NCBI GenBank assembly: GCA_009912575.1
Contig: WNDP01000012.1
Coordinates: 1 to 51,251 of the forward strand
Origin: Acinetobacter bereziniae
Lineage (GTDB): Bacteria; Pseudomonadota; Gammaproteobacteria; Pseudomonadales; Moraxellaceae
DNA length: 51,251 bases
Direction of reading: 5' to 3'
Shown piece by piece: positions 36,904 to 46,400 of this stretch. A program made the position numbers and the translations under genes. The stretch's first letter is position 1; each line of letters begins with the position of its first letter. The notes beneath the pieces were generated by a model. That model ran no database searches. It was given only the letters and a program-made list of their open reading frames with translations, and was not told the DNA's origin.

Positions 36904-36944
36904 AAAAACCCAAATTTATCAATAAATAAAAGAGTTTGAAGACA

Positions 36945-37343
36945 ATGAAATTAGTCAAAGCTTGTGTAATCACTTTACTGGGTATGGCTTCCATACAATC
37001 ATTTGCCAATCCAATCGAAGATCAATATAAATCCCTTATTGCAACTCAACCGAGTTATGAAAAATTTCAAAAAAACTTTGATACGATTTTGGGCAAAATC
37101 GAAGAAATTACTGATCGTGCAACTCAAACACAGGATCGCAAGGAACTTTATCCAATGTGCGTCGCCATTCAGAGTTCAATCACAGTATTAAAAAATAATC
37201 AAAAATATAAAGTACAGTATGACCGTGATTACAAACAGTTTGATACTACCTTTGATGAAACACTCGAAACAGCGACACAAGGCTTGAGTGACAAAAAAGA
37301 AATTTGTGATCAAGCCAAAAAAGAATATTTAGCAAATCACTGA
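36945..37343 (+). CDS. Exported protein of unknown function, 132 aa
   Basis: A Sec signal peptide (KLVKACVITLLGMASIQSFA, cleavage near AFA-N type SFA|NP) leads to a helical, highly charged mature protein of about 110 residues with two cysteines (MCVAIQ and EICDQA) that could form a disulfide. The ATG at 36945 is preceded by GAAGA. It has its own terminator. It lies directly after the paired lipoproteins but has no visible similarity to them. No family was recognised. Confidence 0.72.
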   Translation: MKLVKACVITLLGMASIQSFANPIEDQYKSLIATQPSYEKFQKNFDTILGKIEEITDRATQTQDRKELYPMCVAIQSSITVLKNNQKYKVQYDRDYKQFDTTFDETLETATQGLSDKKEICDQAKKEYLANH

Positions 37344-37362
37344 ATACGTTAAATCGAGTTTT

Positions 37363-37384
37363 GAGGAGGATTAAGATCCTCCTC
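37363..37384. terminator. Terminator between the exported-protein gene and sbcC
   Basis: GAGGAGGAT-TAAG-ATCCTCCTC is followed by ATTTCTTTT on the plus strand. It also lies eight bases past the sbcC stop on the minus strand. Confidence 0.82.
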
Positions 37385-37391
37385 ATTTCTT

Positions 37392-40300
37392 TTAACTGAC
37401 TACTTCTATTGTACTGGCGCCTGCGCCTAATGGTCTGACTTGAATCTGGACGGGAATGCGTTCATGCATTTCCTGTATATGTGAAATCAGTACGACTTTA
37501 CGACCTTGATGTTGCAGTTGATCCAGTGCATTCATCACCATATGTAATGATGATGCATCCAGTGTTCCAAAGCCTTCATCAATAAACAAGGATTCAATTT
37601 TCATTGAACCAGAAGCCATATTGGCAATTGCGAGAGAGAGGGCTAGTGCTGTTAAAAACGATTCTCCCCCAGATAATGAAGCAACAGAACGAGTCTCGCC
37701 ATCCATATCATGATCAATAATGGCGAGACTCAGAGAATTTTCGAGACGCTTAAGCGTATAGCGTTGAGACAGCATCGCCAATTGTTGATTGGCATGTTCA
37801 AGTAAAATATCCAAATTATACTGTTGCGCATAATCTCTAAATTTTTTACCTGTTGCATCCCCCATCAAACCTGAAATTTTCCCCCAACGATGTTCCTCTT
37901 GCTGTACGTTGTGAATTTGATCTGCAAATTGTTTTTGTTTCATGACATTCTGCTGATGTAGTTCGAGTCTGAGTTTGAGTTGATCACGAATTTCAATTTG
38001 AGTTTTAAGTGCATCAATATTGTCTAAACGCAATTGTTGCAATTGCTCTTTCTCAATCTCTGGTTGAAGTGTTTGATGTTCTATGAGTTGCTCTTGTATG
38101 GTTTTGAGCGCTGAATTGGCTTCATTCAATATACGCTCAGCTTGCTGTAATTGCTGTCGGATTTGCTGCTCTTGGAGTGGTGTAATTTGTGCTAAGTTTT
38201 CTAAATCCGTCAATTGAAAATCTGGATGTTGTGTCAGCCATTGTTGAATCTCGAGTTTGACTTGATTCAGATGATTTAGATTTTGGGTGAGCTGAGCTTT
38301 GAGCTGTTCAAGCTGACTTTTTTCTTGTTCAAATTGATTACGCAATTGCTCAAAGTTTTGTTTGAGTTGTTGATAATGTTGTTGGCTTTGCTGGCGTTTC
38401 AGATCGTGCTGAACTAACCATTCATTCGGCTTCACTTCATTTAATCCAGTCATGCTGAAAATTAATTGATTTGCAGTTTCCGTATTTTCTAATCCTTTAA
38501 GCTTGATTTCTGCCAAGCTCTGAGCAGTATCTGTAAGGTGCTTGGAGATATTGTCTAGGTTGAGTTGAATACTGTGCTGTTGTTGAGTGTATTGCTCTAA
38601 TTGTTTGCTGTGCTGTTCCTGTTGATCAAGTTGTTGTGCACGTTGTTTTAAACGAATACAGACATTTTCTGCGGAGTTGACCGTCTGCTGTTGCCAGATG
38701 AGTTGTTCATCATTGGATAAACATTGAACCACATGTTGAACTTGGTGCTGTAGGCTTTTGGCTTGCTGTAATAAATTTACTGTGTGTTGTGTACTCTGCA
38801 TCAATTGTTGTTGCATTTTAATGGTTTGAATCCATTGTTTGGATTGCATGTCCATTTGCTCAATCTGTTGTTGAGCCTGTTCAGTAAACTGCTTTAACTG
38901 CAACATGATTTCAGATTGTGTTTGAGTAAGATCAAGCTTAATTTTGATAGAGTCGATGTGATCTGCACATATTTGTTGAGTCAGTGTTATTCGTTCAGCA
39001 AGTCGTTTTAACGAGGTTTTCTGTTGTTCCTGCTCAGCATTGAATTGGGTTAAATTCTGCTGGCTGAGCTGCCAAAGGTTAAAAGTATCTTGTTCTTGAA
39101 GCAGGGCTTGCTGTTGTTGTTGCTGTTGTAGTTCAAACAAGGCTTTAGAAACAATGGAATCATCCATTTTATAGGGATGTGTGGTACTTCCACAGACAAT
39201 ACATGGTTGATCTTCTTTTAACGCTGCTCTTAAATTTTCGACATTTTCTGCATGTAATAAACGCTGCTGTTGAAGCACATCCTGTAGTTTGACTCGCGCC
39301 TCTTTTGCTGTTTGATAATCCTGTTCAGCTTGGAGTGTGGCTTTTTCAAGTTGCTGAAACTGTGAATGACCTTGATGAATTTGAGCAGAAAGCTGTTGAG
39401 ACTCTGATTGTAATTCAAAAAATTGTTGCAACTTCTGTTGCATGACCTCAAATTGATTGAGTCGATAGAGCGACGCTTCACGTTGTTGGCGTGTTTGTTC
39501 AAGCAGCATTTCCAGCTTTTCTATTGCGCCAAATTGATCAATCAAAGCGTGTAATTGAGCATTCTGCTCAGTGAGTTTAGCTTCAGCTTGACTCAAATTT
39601 CCAATTTGGTTTTCGATGTTTGGATAGTGTTGAATAAATTGGCTAAGTTGTTGTATATGCGCCGTCAAGCCTTTATCCAGACTTGAAAATTGTTGTGTCT
39701 CAACAAGTTTTTGACTTAAATGGATCTGTTGTTGGGTGAGCTGTTGAATATGTTGACCAAGGTCCTGTTGTTGACTCAGCAAGGGATGTTTTGATTGTTC
39801 TAACTCATTAAGTTTGGATTGGATTTTTTTAAACTCTGTTCCAATAAAATCACGCTCTTGAATACATTTTCGGACCTCATTCAATGCGTTAAAATGAGTA
39901 TTTTCAAAATGTTGAATATCATTCAAAGCAGCTTCCGCTTGCGTAAAATTTTGCTTTTGCTGTTCAAACTGCAGATTTAACTGTTCAAACAGTTGTTGTT
40001 GTCTTTGCAGTTGGGGGGTGAGTTGTTGTTCATTTTTACTCAATTGCTGCTGTTGAAAAACACTTGGGCGAATATTCGAAAATTTTTCTAAACGTGTTAA
40101 ACGGTCACGTTCAGGCAATAAATCATGTTGAACTTTGAGTTGTACGTCGACAAATTGCTGTTTCAGAATAATCTCATGGTCTAATTTTTGTTTACGTTCA
40201 AACCAGAGCTGTTGTTTTTCAAGCTGTGCTTTTTCTGATTCTAATTGCTTATATGTCGTCTCAATTTGTTGAAATTGAGACGACAGTTCAGCCAAATCTT

Positions 40301-40988
40301 CATCAGATAACAGTTCTATATGACCGAGTAGGTTTTCAAGCTCCTTACGTTTTGAAGCCACCAATTTGGTTTTTTCATATGCCAATTGCCCAATTTTTCC
40401 AAAAATCGCTGAATTAGTTAAATACTCAAGTAGCTCTCCACGTTCATTATCACGTGCTTTTAAAAATGCAGTGACTTCAGACTGTGCTAAAAGGACGGCA
40501 CGAGTAAATTGTTCAAAACTCAATTGAGTAATTTTATAGATACTACCGTCTACGGCTTTGGCTTTATCCGCAATGACCGTTCCATCGGTTAGACATTTTA
40601 AATAGCGTTGAACACTTTGCAGTTTTCCATCTACTTTTTCACGTGAACGTTTTAGCTCCCAACGAGCCAGATAATGTTTTTGATCTTGTGCAACAAAACA
40701 AAGCTCTGCAAAGCCATGCGCCGTACCACGACGCAGTACAGTCAGTGGGGAGTTGGTTAAAAGTTCTGAACCATCGACATCTTGCAACTTACCATCACTG
40801 TCTTTTAAACGTGGAATTTTATTAAATAGGGCAAGGCACATCGCATCTAGAATAGTGGACTTTCCAGCCCCAGTTTTTCCGACGATTGCGACTAAACCAG
40901 CCGAAGCCAAAGGTTCAGATTCAAAATCAATAAAATGTTCACCAGACAGTGAAGCTAAATTTTTGAGGCGTATTGATAAAATTTTCAC
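37392..40988 (-). CDS. sbcC: Exonuclease subunit SbcC
   Basis: The 1198-aa SMC-like ATPase works with SbcD to cut hairpins and DNA ends. Walker A is GKTGAGKST (residues 37-45). A very long coiled coil follows, with the zinc hook CIVCGS (Cys596 and Cys599) halfway. The C-terminal signature is SLSGGESFLTALALSLAIAN with Walker B SLFIDEGFGTLD. The coiled coil is unusually rich in glutamine, including a run of seven near 39100-39140. The start is GTG with GGAG upstream. It follows sbcD by nine bases in one operon. Confidence 0.94.
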   Translation of the reverse strand: MKILSIRLKNLASLSGEHFIDFESEPLASAGLVAIVGKTGAGKSTILDAMCLALFNKIPRLKDSDGKLQDVDGSELLTNSPLTVLRRGTAHGFAELCFVAQDQKHYLARWELKRSREKVDGKLQSVQRYLKCLTDGTVIADKAKAVDGSIYKITQLSFEQFTRAVLLAQSEVTAFLKARDNERGELLEYLTNSAIFGKIGQLAYEKTKLVASKRKELENLLGHIELLSDEDLAELSSQFQQIETTYKQLESEKAQLEKQQLWFERKQKLDHEIILKQQFVDVQLKVQHDLLPERDRLTRLEKFSNIRPSVFQQQQLSKNEQQLTPQLQRQQQLFEQLNLQFEQQKQNFTQAEAALNDIQHFENTHFNALNEVRKCIQERDFIGTEFKKIQSKLNELEQSKHPLLSQQQDLGQHIQQLTQQQIHLSQKLVETQQFSSLDKGLTAHIQQLSQFIQHYPNIENQIGNLSQAEAKLTEQNAQLHALIDQFGAIEKLEMLLEQTRQQREASLYRLNQFEVMQQKLQQFFELQSESQQLSAQIHQGHSQFQQLEKATLQAEQDYQTAKEARVKLQDVLQQQRLLHAENVENLRAALKEDQPCIVCGSTTHPYKMDDSIVSKALFELQQQQQQQALLQEQDTFNLWQLSQQNLTQFNAEQEQQKTSLKRLAERITLTQQICADHIDSIKIKLDLTQTQSEIMLQLKQFTEQAQQQIEQMDMQSKQWIQTIKMQQQLMQSTQHTVNLLQQAKSLQHQVQHVVQCLSNDEQLIWQQQTVNSAENVCIRLKQRAQQLDQQEQHSKQLEQYTQQQHSIQLNLDNISKHLTDTAQSLAEIKLKGLENTETANQLIFSMTGLNEVKPNEWLVQHDLKRQQSQQHYQQLKQNFEQLRNQFEQEKSQLEQLKAQLTQNLNHLNQVKLEIQQWLTQHPDFQLTDLENLAQITPLQEQQIRQQLQQAERILNEANSALKTIQEQLIEHQTLQPEIEKEQLQQLRLDNIDALKTQIEIRDQLKLRLELHQQNVMKQKQFADQIHNVQQEEHRWGKISGLMGDATGKKFRDYAQQYNLDILLEHANQQLAMLSQRYTLKRLENSLSLAIIDHDMDGETRSVASLSGGESFLTALALSLAIANMASGSMKIESLFIDEGFGTLDASSLHMVMNALDQLQHQGRKVVLISHIQEMHERIPVQIQVRPLGAGASTIEVVS

Positions 40989-40997
40989 AGCAAACTC

Positions 40998-42251
40998 CTA
41001 TGCCTCATGTTCATTTTCGAGAGACTTTTCAGCTTCTTGTAGTAAGTTTAAAAAGTCTTTCAAAACAGCATCATCACTGGCATAACCATTTTTTTCCCAG
41101 AGTTGTTGAAAAAGTTTTTCAGGCGTAGGTGGTTCGAGATGGATTGTACTCGGCGTATCCCCATTTTTTTCTGTGCTTAAGTATTGTCTTGAAATACGAA
41201 CCAAACGATATCGATCTTTGGGTAAGGCTTCTTCAAATTGTTGACGCAAATTTGACGGTGGGGGAACATCGGTATGATATTCAATATCGACATATTCACG
41301 ATGGTCAATATTGATAATTTCTCCACTTGGCAAAGCATGTAGCTGAGCAAAAACAGCGCTTAACTCTCCTTTGATTTTATGGAGTTGTATACTCCGTGGA
41401 ATATAAACACTTTCAAACTCAAAACGAGATTCATCTGTTTTTAAAGGGTCAATCCGTACATCTACGATTTGATGTTTATAGTGGATTTCACTAAACGACA
41501 GAGGAATTGGCGAACCACTATAACGAATATGTGCTTGCGCAACTTTCTGAGGTTTATGCAAATGTCCAAGTGCGACATAGTCCAGACAATCTTCAAATAA
41601 CGTCGTTGAAAGGGCTTCTTCATTGCCCACAATAATCGGCCGTTCAGAGTCAGACGTTTCTCCGCCTTGCATATGCGCATGTGACATTAAAATCAGCGCT
41701 TGCTCTGCCGTTTTTCTCTTTCGAGCTTCGGAGATCAACTGTTGGTGTAAATAGGCAATCGCGTTTTGACTATTATGAGTTTGCTCATTAAATCCAGTAA
41801 TTTCAGCAGGCCGTAAAAAGGGCAGACTTAGACACCAAGCAATAATATTGCGTTGTGGATCATAAATAGGAACCAGTAAACGATCTAAGTCAATTTGACC
41901 TTCACTATTTTTATGAATCACCCCAACAGATTTGGCATGATATTTCTCAAGTAACGGTTCTACTTGTTCAATGCGGTAACCTGAATCATGATTTCCTGCA
42001 ATCATCAACGTTTGCATATGCGGTGCAATATCATGTGCATCTGCAAGAAATTGATATAATTGTTTTTGAGCAGATGAAGCTGGGTTAATCACATCAAAAA
42101 TATCACCTGCGATCAGTAAGGCATTCGGCTGTTTCTCTTGAATTTGCAGCAATAACCACGCTAAAAACTGTTCATGTTCATACTGGCGTGAGTGGTTATA
42201 AAAGAACTGTCCCAGATGCCAGTCTGAAGTATGAAGAAAGCGTACAGTCAT
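40998..42251 (-). CDS. sbcD: Exonuclease subunit SbcD
   Basis: The 417-aa Mre11-type metallophosphoesterase is the nuclease subunit of SbcCD. Its phosphodiesterase motifs are in order: HTSDWHLGQFF (I), IAGDIFDV (II), IAGNHDSGYR (III), LMSHAHMQGG (IV) and VALGHLHKPQ (V). The C-terminal part contacts SbcC. It is the first gene of the sbcDC operon. Confidence 0.95.
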   Translation of the reverse strand: MTVRFLHTSDWHLGQFFYNHSRQYEHEQFLAWLLLQIQEKQPNALLIAGDIFDVINPASSAQKQLYQFLADAHDIAPHMQTLMIAGNHDSGYRIEQVEPLLEKYHAKSVGVIHKNSEGQIDLDRLLVPIYDPQRNIIAWCLSLPFLRPAEITGFNEQTHNSQNAIAYLHQQLISEARKRKTAEQALILMSHAHMQGGETSDSERPIIVGNEEALSTTLFEDCLDYVALGHLHKPQKVAQAHIRYSGSPIPLSFSEIHYKHQIVDVRIDPLKTDESRFEFESVYIPRSIQLHKIKGELSAVFAQLHALPSGEIINIDHREYVDIEYHTDVPPPSNLRQQFEEALPKDRYRLVRISRQYLSTEKNGDTPSTIHLEPPTPEKLFQQLWEKNGYASDDAVLKDFLNLLQEAEKSLENEHEA

Positions 42252-42370
42252 GTGCGTGTTTGATCTTAATGCGTTGTAAAATAAGGTAGCATAAATTCAC
42301 GGATGAAGGAGATAAGAAGTTCTTTTGTGGTGATTGAATAGACGACTTTTTTGATTGCTTCGGCTTAAAG

Positions 42371-42437
42371 TGATTGAGTAAAAGGTCAGGATGGCTGAGT
42401 AAGCAGATAAAAAGCCAAACTGTATTCTACTCAATCA
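42371..42437. repeat. Inverted repeat in the sbcD upstream region
   Basis: TGATTGAGTA (42371-42380) and TACTCAATCA (42428-42437) are exact complements 47 bases apart. A small GGCT/AGCC stem lies inside. It sits between the VOC gene and sbcD, both on the minus strand, and could be a transcript end, a leader structure or a relic. Confidence 0.4.
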
Positions 42438-42545
42438 TTTGTCTCGTTCAGCTGTTAAAAACCAACACTCTGGAATATCAATAGTCTAAACGCATCATTT
42501 AAATTAATCTGAGTTTGGTGTAGTTATTTCTTTCATTTCTTAAAA

Positions 42546-42923
42546 TCATTGTGCATTCGGATCAACTTGAACCAAACCAAAGGTATTATGGTCTGCATCT
42601 AAAAAGTAGCCTTGCCAGCATTTGTTTGGGATGGCAAATTTTTCCATGGCGATGCGTCCGCCTAAGGCTAAAATTTTTTCAGCTGTATAATCAAAATCTT
42701 CAACTTCAAAAGAACAGGTAAAGGCATTGGTTCCACAATGTGTTGGTGGTATTTGAGCTGGTCTTTCCAAAAGGCCTCCATGTAAGGTTGCCGTCTCAAT
42801 TTGAAAATATTGGATCGGTAAGCCCTCAACTTTGCTAAATTTCCAACCAAAGACTTCATGATAAAACTTAACTTCGCGTTCAGGGTTTGATGATTGAATT
42901 TCAAAATAGCTTAGGGTGTTCAT
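42546..42923 (-). CDS. VOC (glyoxalase/bleomycin-resistance-like) family protein
   Basis: The 125-aa protein has the paired beta-alpha-beta-beta-beta modules of the vicinal oxygen chelate superfamily: LSYFEIQSSNPEREVKFYHE, VFGWKFSKVEGLPIQYFQIE, AFTCSFEVEDFDYTAEKIL, GGRIAMEKFAIPNKCWQGYF, DADHNTFGLVQVD. Such small proteins are often metal-dependent enzymes or ligand binders; the substrate is unknown. The ATG at 42923 starts MNTLSYF; an in-frame start far upstream has no support. Confidence 0.85.
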   Translation of the reverse strand: MNTLSYFEIQSSNPEREVKFYHEVFGWKFSKVEGLPIQYFQIETATLHGGLLERPAQIPPTHCGTNAFTCSFEVEDFDYTAEKILALGGRIAMEKFAIPNKCWQGYFLDADHNTFGLVQVDPNAQ

Positions 42924-43030
42924 TATTATTGTCCATCTACATTTAATTGTGTAATTAACATAAGATAATTTTGGCAGTGATGATGTATGAATATTGAAAA
43001 TGAAATTTAAGATAAACAAAAGAGTAAGTT

Positions 43031-43663
43031 ATGCATCATGAAAAGCTCAAGGCATTACGAGCAAAAATAAACGTTTCTTTGACAGAAGCGTTGTCTTTAC
43101 TAAAACAAAATAATGACGATATTGAACAATCGCTTGTTCAGTTTCATCAAAATAATCTCAATAAAATTTGTTTAGCGACAGGTTGTGACGAAAAGCTTGC
43201 TCAAGCATATTATACAAATCCAGTTTATCAGCAGAATATTGAAAAAATTATTGAAAAGATTGATCAATTTAATCAACGTCCAATCAAGTTGACGATAGCT
43301 GAAAACCCCAAATATGTTGATAAAGTCGGCTTTTTGATTTGGTCTGAAGATGAAAATTTAGTCGAGGTCCAACATGAAAAGAATAGAACCTATTTTATTC
43401 CACAGGATGACTTTACTTATGTGATTGAAATATTTAAATCTTTATTTCCATTGTGGAGCCCGCAGAGAAATGAATTTGAGGATAGTTTTGATCCTTGCTC
43501 CGATAATTATTTTGATTACAATGCAGTACAGAAAATTGTTTCAGACCTTAGGGATTTGTCTTTTGAAGATATAAAAATAATGAATTTTTTAGAGCATCTG
43601 GTATTCTGCTTAGAAGAAAAAATACAGATTGGAACTTATGTGATTGTTTTTGGTAACCAATAA
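43031..43663 (+). CDS. Hypothetical protein with two UBA/TS-N-like segments
   Basis: The 210-aa protein begins with KLKALRAKINVSLTEALSLL and NNDDIEQSLVQF, a close match to the TS-N/UBA-like pattern at the start of elongation factor Ts. A second, weaker copy seems to follow: NKICLATGCDEKLAQAYYTN, QQNIEKIIEKI. The remainder (about 95-210) is acidic and mixed alpha/beta, without recognised domains. No signal peptide. It is divergent from the VOC gene (107 bp). UBA-like three-helix folds mediate protein contacts. Function unknown; the domain reading is by eye. Confidence 0.7.
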   Translation: MHHEKLKALRAKINVSLTEALSLLKQNNDDIEQSLVQFHQNNLNKICLATGCDEKLAQAYYTNPVYQQNIEKIIEKIDQFNQRPIKLTIAENPKYVDKVGFLIWSEDENLVEVQHEKNRTYFIPQDDFTYVIEIFKSLFPLWSPQRNEFEDSFDPCSDNYFDYNAVQKIVSDLRDLSFEDIKIMNFLEHLVFCLEEKIQIGTYVIVFGNQ

Positions 43664-43684
43664 ATCAAACTTAAGTTATGCATT

Positions 43685-44245
43685 TCATTTAAATCGTGAT
43701 TCCTCATATTTTTTGAGCTTGGTTAAAATTTGATGACCAATATAGTTTTTAAAATCAGGATAGCTTGATCGATAGTATTCATTCCAATAACTGACTATTC
43801 TGCTTTGTGTAGTTTGAAAATACTGAGAATTTTCTAAGATAAAATCACTCCATTTGTTTTGATTATTTTCATTGAGATGTGGCTCAATGATTTTCAAAAT
43901 TTCAGCCACATACTCACCCAGCAATTGAAAGATAAATGGCGTCATAAAATATTCAAGATTTTGCTGAAGTAGTTTTTCAAGCGCTTTTTGCCGAACAAAA
44001 CCATCATGATGGCGCGTGAAAATACACCAAATAATTTGACGTTGTATCAATGGAAAGTTTTGAAACTCAAAAGATTGTACAGCGTTGATATAGATTCTGG
44101 CAGGTATCTTGATCAAAGCTTGATGAATGATCACTTCACATTGAGTATTGTCATGAAGTTGGATTTTCTGATTTTCAAGATATTGAGCCACCAACATAAC
44201 ATCATCGAATAGTTCTTGAGGAAAAGCTTGAACTAATCTTATCAT
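43685..44245 (-). CDS. Uncharacterised protein overlapping nrtR, 186 aa
   Basis: A helical, soluble protein rich in Gln, Glu, Ile and Tyr: LVQAFPQELFDDVMLVAQYL, FVRQKALEKLLQQN, FMTPFIFQLLGEYVAEILKI, GHQILTKLKKYEESRFK. It may form HEAT-like helical pairs. Its ATG overlaps the nrtR stop in ATGA (44242-44245), so its translation is very likely coupled to NrtR. No family was recognised. The overlap suggests a role linked to NAD control, but this is inference. Confidence 0.75.
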   Translation of the reverse strand: MIRLVQAFPQELFDDVMLVAQYLENQKIQLHDNTQCEVIIHQALIKIPARIYINAVQSFEFQNFPLIQRQIIWCIFTRHHDGFVRQKALEKLLQQNLEYFMTPFIFQLLGEYVAEILKIIEPHLNENNQNKWSDFILENSQYFQTTQSRIVSYWNEYYRSSYPDFKNYIGHQILTKLKKYEESRFK

Positions 44246-45000
44246 GACGGATTTAATTCACGTGGATATTCCAGAATTCTTGGAAAATGAAAATCATAAT
44301 TATCAAAAGCATATTTATACAGTTGCGCAGGACGTTTACCTGCAATTTTAGTTTGATTTGTTTCCTCAACTGCACCTGCTTCAACCATACGCCGTCTAAA
44401 TGATTTCTTCTCCAAGCTCTGACCCAAAATAATTTCATAAATCTGCTGTAATTCAGTCAAAGTAAATAGTTTTGGCATCAAACTCACGGGCAGAGCCGTA
44501 TAGCGTGCTTTACGACTTAAACGATCAATCGCCATTTCTAAAAGCTGTAAATGGTCAAATGCCAAGTCTCGTTTTTTTGCTTCCGAGATTGAAACCCATT
44601 CACTATGTTCAGTTTGTTCGCCAGCAACTTGCTGAAATTCTTTGAAATCAATCAGTGCAAAATACAAGGCTGTAACTGCCCAACCACGAGGATCACGTGT
44701 TGCATTACCCACTGTCGCCACTTGTTCCAAATGTGGAGATTGAAGCCCAGTTTTTTCAACTAATTTACGGTGCGCAGATGCCATTAAATCAGCATCTTGG
44801 GTTAAATCAACAAAACCACCGGGCAATGCCCATTTATCTTTTTGTGGAAAATTAGAGCGTTTAATCAATAAAACTTGTAGCTGCCCTGCATCCACAGAAA
44901 AAATAGCCATATCGACTGTGAAAAGGGGAGCATCAAAGTCTTTTTTGTTATAACTAGACAGAAATTCCTGTTCAGCATTTAAAGTCACAATAAGGCTCAC
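44242..45000 (-). CDS. nrtR: NrtR-type Nudix-related transcriptional repressor of NAD genes
   Basis: The 252-aa protein has an N-terminal Nudix-like domain (about 20-150; FTVDMAIFSVDAGQLQVLLI, RSNFPQKDKWALPGGFVDL) in which the catalytic Nudix box (GX5EX7REUXEEXGU) is eroded: ADLMASAHRKLVEKTGLQSP has REU-type LVEKTG but lacks the full set of acidic residues. A winged helix-turn-helix follows (about 165-240; FTLTELQQIYEIILGQSLEK, SFRRRMVEAGAV, RPAQLYKYAF). This is the NrtR layout; the known ligand is ADP-ribose. The gene starts with GTG at 45000, or with GTG 44988 after AGTGAG. Nearby nadV and prs are probable targets. Confidence 0.87.
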   Translation of the reverse strand: MSLIVTLNAEQEFLSSYNKKDFDAPLFTVDMAIFSVDAGQLQVLLIKRSNFPQKDKWALPGGFVDLTQDADLMASAHRKLVEKTGLQSPHLEQVATVGNATRDPRGWAVTALYFALIDFKEFQQVAGEQTEHSEWVSISEAKKRDLAFDHLQLLEMAIDRLSRKARYTALPVSLMPKLFTLTELQQIYEIILGQSLEKKSFRRRMVEAGAVEETNQTKIAGKRPAQLYKYAFDNYDFHFPRILEYPRELNPS

Positions 45001-45121
45001 TTATTTTATTAAATTTAAAGATAGTTAGAATTATTACAGGGTATAGGATATTAGCCAAGGAAAATTAATGTTATAAGATTATTTATAAAAACTTAATAAA
45101 TATCCTTGTAAGGAATGGATA

Positions 45122-46350
45122 ATGAAAAAAATCGTGATGTATACGGCAGTGAGTTTATTATTGCTATCAGGTTGTGGTGGCAGTGATAATTCTGATTCTA
45201 TTGGGACAGCGAATCATTCTAGCTATTTAACAATTAAAGGTGAGGGGATTAATCAAACCCTAAACTTTGATGATTCCCAACTTACTTATAAAATTTCAGC
45301 GATAGGAAATCAACCAATTACATCTGCTAGTTTTGCGAATAAAAATGGTTCTGACTCTTCTGTTGTTGAATTGAATAGCGGTAATAAGGCTAAACTCGCT
45401 ATACTGTTTAAAGACTTTGATACGCAAGATGTAAAATTTATTTTTTGTTTTCCTTCTTATGATTGCTCTTCAAACACAAGCTATTCAATGAAAGAATTGA
45501 ACCAACAAAAACAGTTCAAAGTTATACTTAAAGATGCACCAAACAAATACTATCGTGGAGATTCGTCAAAATAAAAAGATTTTAATGACTATAAATCTGT
45601 TTTAATCACAGGAGAATTAAATTACTTTGCCCAAAGTAATTGGCCAATTTTTCAAACTAATCGCTTTCCGATTGTAAAAGTTCAAGGTAAAGTGATTTAT
45701 GATAGTGAAGAATATAATGTTGAAAGTTATGCAGAATTTGATACTCGCTTGGAGGGTAAGCTATATTGGACTGATCAGGAATTAGTTTAAAAAAAGACGA
45801 TAAAACAATATTTTTATCAATAAGAAAGTATAACAATACTTATTTTGAACATGCAATTTCGATCAGAGTGTCAGATGGCACAGATACTTATACTATTTCA
45901 GACTTAGCAAATGAGATTTGGTCTAATTCTAGTAAAGGATTTGAACTAAATTTAGACAATATTATTTTAAAAAGTGATACAGAGAAAATTAAAATTAAAA
46001 TTTTAAGTTCAAATGTGTATGTGCCATTTGATCAATATAATTTAATTTTAAACCAGTCAACTCAATTATTACCAATCTATAAGCATACATATGCTCAAAC
46101 AACAAATGATCAAAAAATGTATCAAATTGACTTTGAAAATTATGGAATGCTTACAATTAATCAAGAGATAAAAGGACATTTAAGCTTAGTCTATACACAA
46201 GGTGAAGATACAGTTTCATGCGGAGATCGAAATATAAGTTGTAAAGGTTTAAGCGTAGATCAGCTAAAGCAAAATTTTACCTTTAATAATGTAAAAATTG
46301 GTTCAGATACTATTAATGGGAATTTTTATTTTGCTGGTGTTTTTCAATAA
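45122..46350 (+). pseudogene. Lipoprotein gene broken by a stop and a frameshift
   Basis: The first frame starts MKKIVMYTAVSLLLLSGC, a good lipoprotein signal (lipobox LSGC). It meets TAA at 45572-45574. The same frame continues without break to 45790 with protein-like sequence (DFNDYKSVLITGELNYFAQ, FPIVKVQGKVIYDSEEYNVE, DTRLEGKLYWTDQELV). At about 45785-45795, beside a run of seven A, the coding frame moves to the next phase, giving LKKDDKTIFLSIRKYNNTYF and then SDGTDTYTISDLANEIW to 46350. Together they make one secreted lipoprotein of about 409 codons. It is very AT-rich. No family was recognised. Fragmentation looks real or is a sequence error. Confidence 0.75.
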
Positions 46351-46358
46351 TTTGGTTT

Positions 46359-46390
46359 AAGCATTCAGTCTTATTTTAAACTGAATGCTT
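46359..46390. terminator. Bidirectional stem-loop between the broken lipoprotein gene and nadV
   Basis: AAGCATTCAGT and ACTGAATGCTT form an 11-bp stem with a 10-base loop, between convergent genes; GGTTTT follows on the plus strand. Confidence 0.75.
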
Positions 46391-46400
46391 GGTTTTAATA

